Below, one piece after another: positions 1-5,571 of a stretch of DNA of 5,571 nucleotides (position 1 is its first letter; each line of letters opens with the position of its first letter). This stretch comes from Microbacterium sp. GTDB lineage: Bacteria > Actinomycetota > Actinomycetes > Actinomycetales > Microbacteriaceae. The DNA lies in assembly GCA_003524435.1 (NCBI GenBank), contig DQHP01000115.1:1-5571 (forward strand), in the 5' to 3' direction. The notes below the pieces were generated by a model. That model had not been told where the DNA came from. It did no database searches and saw nothing but the letters and a program-made list of their open reading frames with translations. The position numbers and the translations under genes are program-made.

Positions 1-801
1 TGGCGCAGGCGGCGCGGCGGGGGCGGGCTCCGGAGCGCGCAAACCGAGATCGGCTAACTGGTCGCGCCCGACTTGCAGCACAACGGGGATACGGATCTGA
101 CGCGTTCGCGGGCTTGCCTCCCCGGTTGCGCGATCGACGGCGTGCTCAAGATAGTTGGACGACTTGGTGGAGGCCTCTACCGTCAGCGACACCGTGGCGT
201 CGACGACAAAGCTGTCGCCCGTGTGGCTGTGCGCCGTCTTAGACGACTGCTTCGTTGTCGTATCTACGGCGTTGCTTTCGCCAACGCTGACCGAGGGGAA
301 GAGTCCAGCAGAGAGGCTCCCCGTTGGGGTGGCACCGCCGCTGAGCCATGGCATGGCTAGATCCCTTGCGTCCTTGGACTTTGAACTGCTCTTGTCGCTG
401 GATGAGACAGTCTCGTCGTTCGAGAAGGTCGTGCCCGGGGCTGTCGTTCCTTCGCGTATCGACGAGCTTGTCACTCCGCCCGAGACCGTGACGTCTACGG
501 TCAGATCACGAAATGCTCCGGATTTTGCGAGGATCCCCTCGACGGAGACTTCGTTTCCGGAGAGGATCTCGGGAAGCGCTTCGAACAGTACGCCCCCCGA
601 GAAGAGATTCTGCAGAGACTGATCGTAGAGGTCCCCCTGTCGGGGAGCGCCGCGCTCGCCGATCGCCGCTATCACTTGGGTCTGCAGTTCCGCGGCGCTG
701 TCGCCAGATAGCCAGACAGGTCGCCAGTTCCCCGTTGCGGGGAGGTGGCGCACGAAGCCAGGAACTCTCGGAGCCGCGTCGGCCCGTTCTGGGCCAGGCG
801 A
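1..801 (-). other. Beta-rich module E ending in Ala-Pro linker (residues 1591-1857)
   Basis: The module begins with a Pro/Ala linker, then PGFVRHLPATGNWRPVWLSG and a helix, SAAELQTQVIAAIG. A second helix-strand part reads SLQNLF, SGGVLFEALPEILSGNEVSV and AFRDLTVDVTVSGG. A very Ser/Lys-rich loop (SSSDKSSSKSKDARD) precedes GSLSAGLFPSVSVGES. The loop TTTKQSSKTAHSHTG leads into FVVDATVSLTVEAS and the exit strand QIRIPVVLQVGRD. The region ends in LGLRAPEPAPAAPPAP, a typical interdomain linker, at the low-coordinate edge. The next domain therefore starts just below position 1. One TTA leucine codon lies at 55-57. Confidence 0.42.
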
Positions 802-3800
802 GTTCGTGGGCGTCGTTATGTCGATCGTGCCGTCAACTGTGAACGCGCCGCCCTCGCGTCGGGTCCCGCCACTGAACTGTCGTGGAATCGACGCGTCGGC
901 CGCGCCGTGGAGGTGCTCATTAAAGTTCACCGACACTTGGAACGAGACGGGCACCTGGTGTTCGGTGACACCGGTGTGTTCCGCACTCCGCGATAGCTTG
1001 CTTCCGCTGGTGCCACCGGTGTCCTTACCTCGATCGATCAGCGACACCCCAGCCTGCGGTGAGGCCCAAGAATTTGGAGTGTTCTCATCCGTATTGGGCT
1101 GAGCTCTTCCACCTGCACGAAACGAGAGATTGGCGTTGCCCGCCTTGGACGTCACGTTCTTACGGCCGCCACCGCTGGAGTGCCCAGTGGTCAGTTTCTG
1201 ATCGGGGAACTCGCGAACGATGACAGCGTCATCTGACACGCGCGGCTCCACCGACACGGTGACCTCGGCACTCCGAGAATGAAGCCTGCCCGCAGTCATC
1301 GGGATGTTCATAGTTGCCGGTCCTACGACGGCCTCACGGATGAAGCCGGAGCCTTCGGACGCCCGCAGAACACGATCAACCTCGTCAAGGATGGTTTTCA
1401 CATCTTCTTTGGTTCCTCCGGATGCAATCGCCTGCTGCTCGATGGTGGTGCGATCTTCGGGAGAAAGCCCAGGAGATTTCACGGCTGACACAATCGCATC
1501 GGAATAACCCCGGAAGGGCGCGATGGCTTCCTCAGCGGTAGTTCCGGGAGCCGGAGCTTCCTCGGGCGGAGCAACATCACTGAGCATCTGCGGTACTTCC
1601 ACGTGATTTTTTTCGTAAAAGGCGATCGCATCGCTCACAGGCATCTCAACTGTGACGCTGTTCGGCTCGTGTCGGGTGAATGTTGCGGAGGGGTATGCGT
1701 TCTTCCACAACCACGTACGCAGCTCTAGCGACGGACTGTAGGTACGCGTTGCCCCGAATCGGATTACTGCGGTCTTCCCGGTGTATGACTGTTTCGCGGA
1801 TGTGCCGGTCGTACGATCGTCCTCGTGGGACCGCCCGTAGCCGACGCCGCCGGTCAAGTCTCCCTGTACTTTCGGGCCCTTCGGTCCGTTGACATCGGGC
1901 ATGAACCGCAGTCTCAGCTGTCCCGACGCGTTCACGCCGTGTGACGCACCGGTAACGGTCACGCGGTCATCGCCGGTGCTTCGTGTCAGCGTCCGATTGT
2001 CGCGAATCTGGGTGACCTCCGGGTTCCAGAGCGAGTTATGAATCTCAACTTCACCCTGATGATCACGGATGATTCCGGGCTGGTTGAAGACACCGGTGCT
2101 GACGGAACGTCCGTTGAGGCCTTCGTAGATCACATTCCGTAGGCCTTTCGCGCCCCCGATAGTGTCGATGGCCGCGGCAGACTTCGTGTTCGGCTTCGTG
2201 AACGGACTCTGTGGGAAAATTACTTCTCGTCCCCCGACCCGCATCTTTCCCGTGCCCCAACTCGAGAAGTTTCCACTTCCCCACGGCGAACGACGGGTCG
2301 ACTGCTCCCCGGTGAGGAACAATCGAGAGCGCTTCGAGAATGATGTCTCTAGCAGCGTCTTGTGGGCATCGATATCTCCCACTGATTCCACCTTGGCAAA
2401 CTTACTGAAGCGCGACAGATCAACGGGCGTGGCTGAGGGCGCTGCTCTGCCGACAACGGTTTCTGCGACGGGCCCGTCTGCCAGAGACTGTGGCCCAATA
2501 TTCTCGCGGCTTACCATCGCTGTTTCGTCGTGATCAAAGTGCACATTAGTGACCTGCTGTAGCCGCTGTTCGGCAGGACCGCTGCCCCACATGCGGCCAC
2601 CGAGGAAAGTGCGCTGCATGAAGCCAGGGTTCTTCGCCGCATCGTGGTTCACCTGAAGGTGCACGGTGCCAGGGTGATAGGTGACGTCGTTTGTCGCCTC
2701 GGATGTCACCGCGTTGTTCACACTGCGAACGACCGCAGTGCTTTTTCCTGCGTCTCGTCCGGCTCCAGCGAACATGAGGAAATAGCCGAGTTTGGCGGGT
2801 AGATCGATGAGGGTTCCAAAGTGAAAACTCTGGCCCGATTTTGATCCGGCGCTGGTTTCGATTGCCCGCGTCGCTGAGTCTTCGTGACTCGATTTGCTCG
2901 GAGCAGCGGCCACAGGGTCGTGGAGAGTGATGTCGGCGCGTACCTGCACACGATGCGTTCGGCCACCCTCGTCCCATGTGACTGTGACTCCATCGGTCGT
3001 CGCCCTGTGCAGCGCCTCGGGGCCGTGCTTGCCTGCAAATGCTTCGTGGAGGGCCGCTTTACCCTTCGGTGAAAGGTTGAGTCTCTGCTCGAGCGCGCCC
3101 GGCAGGTCCTTTGGTGTTCGCATCACGGCGTCTCGTCGTGGGTCGTAACGAGTCGGGACAACCGGCCGCTCTGCAGGGGGAGCCGGAACGGGGGCAACGG
3201 CGTCATGCTCCTGAAGTGGTACTCGCAACCCGCGGTGGACTGCCTCCGCAACGGGGACGGCGAACGTGCTGGTGACAGTGAATGCTTCGGGTCGTGGCGT
3301 CTGATTTGTGAGAGCACGCTGGACCGGCCCCGCCGCCGGGGTGCGATACATCGTGCGTGTCACCGAGTACATGGCGAGCTTGGTGTCGCTCCTGGTCGTG
3401 CTCTCTTTTAGCGACCGCTCTTTTGCACGCCCGGCTGAACCGCCATAGGCCGCCCGCAACCGCCCCCCGATAAGGACGCCCTCTACGACTTCTGGTAACG
3501 AGATGAGCGCTCCAGAAACCTCGCTTTCGACGCTGCGCCCATTCACAAAATTGCTGGAACCCGTGAGCGTTGAATCGCCCGTGGTGGTGCCGAGGTAGGT
3601 GACTCGCGCCGGATCGTCCGTGCGCACGGAGATCTTCGCTTTTTCTCCCTTGGCATCAGCGCTATGGGGCCGCATCAACAGATCTGTGACTGCGCGCGAG
3701 TCCTGGATCGAAAGCTTCGAGGAAGGACGCTCCCACTCGCGAGTTACGGGAACGGGGGACAGGCCATCGAGATCAACCACGTCACGAGGCGGTGCAGCAG

Positions 3801-5571
3801 CGGCTGCCGAGGTATTGCCGTATTGGACGGGCTGTTCGGTGTTTGTCCGTGTCAGGTCAGGAACCGTGAGATGTCCGTCGACGAGCACCTGCTCCGTGCG
3901 GTTGCCTGAGGTGACCTCAACCGTCAGTGCGAATGGTTTGGGGGCAGGGCCGGCCGAAGCTGAGTTCTGCTGCTCCCCATGGTTCTTGAACTTCTCCTCC
4001 GACGCTTTTGTCGAACTCGCGCCTGGTACAGGCACGACTGGCCCAAACGGGAGTGAGGCGACGAAGACCGCCGCCGCTGCGACTGACTTAGAGAAGCCGC
4101 CCTTGTGTTCCGTCTCCGTTGTGCTCTCGGTGCTGCGGGTGATCTTGTTGGGCCCGTCCTCACCGTCGCGCGGAGTGACCCTGGTGATACCCACGTCGAT
4201 ACGTCGTCCATTGACAGTCAGGCTGCCCTCATCGAACAGCTTTCGCCATGCTGCTGCCCGCTCATGCGTCGATGCGTTGCGGGTGCCACCTCTTGCTGTC
4301 GGGCGAGACAGGCCGATCGCCGCGCGCACTTCTCGGGGGGAGGCGCCGCTGCGCCGAGAGATCTGGGTGACAAGAGTCGCGTCATTTGCCAATGACACAA
4401 GAGGGATAGGTGCCCCCGCCAAGACCTGATCCCAGAAATTGGCCGGAGGTTCGTTCTCGGGTGTGGCTGCAATTTCGGGGGCAGGTTCTGGGATCGGGGG
4501 TGGGGTGCGGGTGGGTTCTGGGATCGGGGGTGGGGTTCGGGTGGGTTCTGGGATCGGGGGTGGGGTTCGTGTCGGTTCCGGGCCCGGGGCCGGATCCGTG
4601 TCGGTGTCGGTGCCGCTGTCAGTGTCACTGTCGGTATTTGCGTTGATGTCGGTCGCGTCGTAGATGTTGTCGGAGTCGACGCGGTTGCGTCGGTTGCGTC
4701 GGCCGTTGTTGTCGGCGGTATTTTCGTCGTTGGTCACGCGTTCGGGCGCAGCTTCGGGCGCGGTGACAAAGCTCTCCGGATCGGAATCTTCGCTGTGGCG
4801 CGTGGTATCCCCCGCTGCGGACGCTGTCTGGGCAGCATCCTGTTCGCGGGGTTCGGGACGCGGCGGCGCCTGGGGCGGGCGAGCTGTGCTTGACGTCGCG
4901 GGCAGTTCGTTCGTCGAACGTGTTTCACCGTGCTCTGGATTCGCGACAGAATCGCGCGAGCTCTCGTCGCTCTCTGAGAGATCAGTTTCCTGATCAGTGC
5001 GGTCCGAATGCTCGCTTCCGCGTGGATTTCGACGCGGCGTCCGATTGTCTCCCGGGGCGCCGAGGAAGGATGCCGGCGGGGGCGCCATCTGCCGTTCACC
5101 CTCAACGTCAGTAGTGGAATCGCTCGTCCCGACGCGAGAACCATCATCGGTGCTCTTGCCGTCCGCGCCGTCCGTCAGGAGCGGCGCATCACCGACACCA
5201 TCAATGCCGCTTGTAGGTACGTGTGCGGCGTTGTTCTCTGCGGTGTTGGTGTTGACGTCCGTTTCGGTGGTTGTGCCAGCGTTGGATTCCGAATCGAAGC
5301 CTGCGTCCGAGTCCGAGTCCGAGTCGGTATCGACGTCTGCATCAGCGCCGCTGTCGCTGTCGGTGTCGACGCTGTTGGTGTTCTCCGGTGAACTGGTCGT
5401 TGCATTGTGAGCGGGGGGTTGGCCGTTCGTCGGTGCGGGTGTCGTCGTGTTGGCGTTGTTGTCGGTGGGGGCCGTCTGCGGATACTCCGAGGATGTGCCC
5501 TCGGGCGACTCGTTGGCGTCGGCGTCGGTGTTGGTGTTGGTGTTGGTGTCGGTGCTCGTGTCGGTGTCGGT
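1..5571 (-). CDS. Giant modular protein, internal fragment (both ends outside window), probably secreted or surface-exposed
   Basis: I translated the complement of every codon from 5571 to 1 and found no stop in 1857 codons, so the gene enters and leaves the window in the same frame. The start lies above 5571 and the stop below 1. The first in-frame Met codon is at 5086-5088, deep inside low-complexity sequence, and is not a likely start. The order is an acidic Thr/Asp/Pro-rich disordered region (residues 1-377), a helical segment (378-477), a hydrophobic stretch (496-517), then five diverged beta-rich modules (546-1857). There are no cysteines and about 14 tryptophans, none before residue 378. 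I recognise no catalytic domain. The design recalls very large actinobacterial exoproteins that carry WXG100/CpnT-like N-termini and C-terminal toxins, but that is from memory and neither end is visible. The coding call is near certain; the function is unknown. Confidence 0.95.
802..1500 (-). other. Beta-rich module D with helical start (residues 1358-1590)
   Basis: A clearly helical, charged start (SPEDRTTIEQQAIAS, then KEDVKTILDEVDRVLRASEG) leads to strands MNIPMTAGRL and AEVTVSVEPRV. A Gly/Ser/Lys loop (TTGHSSGGGRKNVTSKAGN), the strand ANLSFRAGG, a long polar loop with one Trp, and AGVSLIDRG follow. HTG (residues 1532-1534) precedes paired strands HQVPVSFQVSVNF and a final AFTVDGTIDITTP. 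The helical start followed by a strand, polar loop and strand pair repeats the plan of modules B and E. HTG is shared with module E, and module C has YTG at the same place. Confidence 0.4.
1501..2400 (-). other. Beta-rich module C (residues 1058-1357)
   Basis: This is the longest module. Its first part is rich in Gly, Trp, Arg and Phe (SPWGSGNFSSWGTGKMRVGG). It continues with IGGAKGLRNVIYEGLNGRSV, the strand GEVEIHNSLW and TGDDRVTVTG. A strand pair LRLRFMPDV...GDLTGGVGYG follows, then a polar loop (GRSHEDDRTTGTSAKQSYTG) and strands KTAVIRFGATRTY and SLELRTWLW. The exit strand is VTVEMPVSDAIAFYE, before an Ala/Pro/Glu linker (DVAPPEEAPAPGTT). The GG...LNGRSVSTG element resembles GG...LSGNEVSVEG of module E. 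The exit strand with P-V-x-x-A resembles FAVPVAEA in module A. Function is unknown. Confidence 0.4.
2401..3180 (-). other. Beta-rich module B with helical lead-in (residues 798-1057)
   Basis: The module begins with charged sequence (PTRYDPRRDAVMRTP) and a likely helical stretch, LPGALEQRLNLSPKGKAALH, up to the Trp-containing strand GVTVTWDEGG. An entry strand HRVQVRADITLHDP precedes a Ser/His/Lys-rich polar loop (SKSSHEDSATR). The hydrophobic core GTLIDLPAKLGYFLMFAGAG follows, then Val-rich strands (AVVRSVNNAVTS, TVHLQVNHD) and a Gly/Trp loop (FLGGRMWGSG). Order and spacing parallel module A. A Walker A-like string at 2740-2763 is discussed under findings. The boundary with module C is approximate. 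Confidence 0.4.
3217..3936 (-). other. Beta-rich module A (residues 546-785)
   Basis: The module opens with predicted strands (FALTVEV, then EQVLVDGHLTVPDL), passes through an Ala-Pro linker, a short helix (DSRAVTDLL) and a strand (KAKISVRTDD). A core follows that reads SGALISLPEVVEGVLIGGRL. After that comes a Ser/Thr/Lys loop, paired strands around KLAMYSVTRTMYRT, and an exit strand FTVTSTFAVPVAEA. The LISLPEVV...GG core resembles LIDLPAKL in module B. The V-D-G-x-[IL] element (VDGHL, residues 564-568) recurs in module D as VDGTI. The fold is inferred from strand-like alternation only; no active-site signature is evident. Confidence 0.4.
4021..4086 (-). other. Hydrophobic stretch, possible membrane-interacting segment (residues 496-517)
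   Basis: The segment reads SVAAAAVFVASLPFGPVVPV and then PG, preceded by a Lys and a Gly-Gly and followed by polar, charged sequence (KASEEKFKN). About 20 residues lack any charge, which is unique in the window. The two internal prolines and small residues make a standard transmembrane helix marginal. A buried hydrophobic hairpin or a weak membrane-inserting segment is equally possible. It sits between the helical segment and the first beta module. Confidence 0.4.
4141..4440 (-). other. Compact helical segment, helix-turn-helix-like (residues 378-477)
   Basis: This is the first ordered sequence after the disordered region. It opens NFWDQVLAGAPIPLVSLAND, followed by a probable helix (ATLVTQISRRSG), a turn (ASP), a second helix (REVRAAIGLS) and then AAAWRKLFDEGSLTV, NGRRIDVGITRVTP, which looks like a helix and a beta hairpin. 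The pattern of a helix, Gly-Ala-Ser turn and REVRAAIGLS resembles a helix-turn-helix, and the trailing Val/Ile-rich strands could be a wing. In a probably exported giant protein DNA binding is unlikely. More likely this is a small helical cap or linker domain that begins the modular body. I cannot assign it to a named family. Confidence 0.45.
4484..4573 (-). repeat. Three tandem 30-bp repeats encoding Pro-rich decapeptides
   Basis: Units lie at 4484-4513, 4514-4543 and 4544-4573. The plus-strand unit begins ggttctgggatcgggggtgg. Units 1 and 2 differ by one base (tgcggg versus ttcggg), and unit 3 diverges in its last bases. A degenerate partial fourth unit follows from 4574. On the minus strand each unit encodes a decapeptide, TRTPPPIPEP in one register, at roughly residues 334-363. 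Because 30 is a multiple of three, copy number can change without breaking the frame. The near identity of the copies points to recent duplication. The encoded linker should be stiff and extended. Confidence 0.92.
4597..4635 (-). repeat. Thr-Asp/Ser-Asp tract 3 (residues 313-325)
   Basis: The third short tract of the same kind is built from gtcggt, gtcact and gctgtc units on the plus strand and reads TDSDTDSGTDTDT. It sits just before the Pro-rich tandem repeat, so the acidic linker passes directly into a stiff Pro-rich linker. Confidence 0.8.
4681..4716 (-). repeat. Asn-Arg basic patch with imperfect 9-bp repeat
   Basis: The plus strand repeats the 9-mer gcgtcggtt around 4687-4704, encoding a run that reads NNGRRNRRNR (residues 286-295 and flanks). 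It is the only strongly basic cluster in the otherwise acidic first 377 residues. It could be a protease-sensitive or polyanion-binding patch, or simply repeat drift. Confidence 0.5.
5281..5382 (-). repeat. Ser-Asp/Thr-Asp tract 2 (residues 64-97)
   Basis: The plus strand shows three perfect tandem copies of gtccga at 5305-5322 followed by gtcggt. Related gctgtc/ggtgtc units lie at about 5347-5376. The protein contains DTDSDSGADADVDTDSDSDS and then DAGFDSESN. Such acidic Ser-Asp repeats resemble the flexible stalks of bacterial surface proteins. The stretch DSDSDAGFDSE loosely resembles Asp-rich calcium-binding loops but lacks the usual Gly spacing, so calcium binding is only a possibility. 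Confidence 0.8.
5515..5571 (-). repeat. Hexanucleotide-type repeat encoding Thr-Asp/Thr-Asn tract 1
   Basis: Nearly every codon pair here is ggtgtc or ggtgtt on the plus strand (with ggcgtc and gctcgt variants), which reads Thr-Asp or Thr-Asn on the minus strand. It encodes residues 1-19, starting TDTDTSTDTNTNTNTD. The tract runs off the window edge, so its full length is unknown. The 6-bp period keeps the reading frame when copies are gained or lost. Confidence 0.85.

Larger units (their letters stand above)
4441..5571 (-). other. N-proximal disordered acidic Thr/Asp/Ser/Pro-rich region (residues 1-377)
   Basis: This 377-residue part of the giant protein is almost free of aromatic and large hydrophobic residues and has no Trp or Cys. 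It alternates Thr-Asp, Ser-Asp and Thr-Asn dipeptide tracts with Pro/Ala/Glu-rich stretches, and is clearly acidic apart from a short Asn-Arg patch. Such composition predicts an extended, unfolded linker or stalk rather than a domain. It ends abruptly at an aromatic segment beginning NFWDQV, where ordered sequence starts. Its position ahead of a long array of folded modules suggests a spacer separating an unseen N-terminal domain from the repeat body. A role as a wall-spanning stalk is inference. Confidence 0.85.

Noticed and set aside
155..622. A 155-codon plus-strand frame at the low-coordinate edge
   Set aside because: Antisense to module E, where the minus frame gives clear strand patterns; no recognisable motif was seen in the plus frame.
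2546..3038. Overlapping minus-strand frames rich in Arg, His and Trp
   Set aside because: They are out of frame with the giant gene over module B, have shadow-like Arg/His/Ser composition and no continuity with flanking sequence.
3599..4429. A 276-codon plus-strand open frame starting at 3599
   Set aside because: It is fully antisense to the continuous minus-strand frame, has Ser/Arg/Thr-rich unstructured composition and no recognisable domain. Long antisense frames are common opposite GC-rich genes.
4484..4573. Possible CRISPR array
   Set aside because: The 30-bp units abut each other with no spacers and encode in-frame Pro-rich peptide.
4218..4628. Minus-strand frame with His/Pro/Arg/Ser/Gln repeats (HPRSQNPP type)
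   Set aside because: It is the same 30-bp repeat read in another minus-strand frame; the main frame continues through without a stop and has better protein character on both sides.
4410..4663. Gly-rich plus-strand frames reading like GSGIGGGVRVGSG, reminiscent of PE-PGRS proteins
   Set aside because: They are the complement of the Pro-rich 30-bp repeat; the Gly-Val pattern is forced by that DNA repeat and no PE-like N-terminus precedes it.

Overview
The whole window lies inside one giant protein-coding gene on the minus strand. Read from position 5571 down to position 1, one frame stays open for all 1857 codons (5571 = 3 x 1857) with no stop. Neither the start codon nor the stop codon is in the window, so both protein ends are missing. 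Residue numbers below count from the codon at 5569-5571 as residue 1. The DNA is GC-rich (about 60% by eye), and the protein is rich in Ala, Thr, Ser, Gly, Asp, Pro and Arg, which suggests a high-GC actinobacterium. Nine CTA, two TTA and several AGA/AGG codons argue against an extreme-GC host such as a typical Streptomyces. A mycolate-type genus (Rhodococcus, Gordonia, Nocardia, Williamsia or similar) is possible, but this is inference.

Layout in protein order, from high to low coordinates: (1) residues 1-377 (4441-5571), a disordered acidic Thr/Asp/Ser/Asn/Pro region with three Thr-Asp/Ser-Asp tracts, a basic Asn-Arg patch and a three-copy 30-bp Pro-rich tandem repeat; (2) residues 378-477 (4141-4440), a compact, probably helical segment with a helix-turn-helix-like look; (3) a hydrophobic stretch at residues 496-517 (4021-4086); (4) residues 546-1857 (1-3936), about 1300 residues that I divide into five strongly diverged modules, A to E, of mostly beta-strand character with Ser/Thr/Lys/His/Gly-rich polar loops; the last module ends in an Ala-Pro linker at the low-coordinate edge.

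No cysteine codon occurs in the 1857 codons. Great size, repetitive beta modules, a Thr-Asp/Pro-rich stalk and no cysteine fit a secreted or cell-surface protein. The best-fitting class I know is the very large actinobacterial exoproteins with WXG100/CpnT-like N-termini and variable C-terminal toxin or peptidase domains. Neither diagnostic end is visible here, so that assignment is a hypothesis. I see no RNA gene, mobile element, CRISPR array, promoter or terminator, and no second credible gene. The other reading frames look like shadows of the large one.
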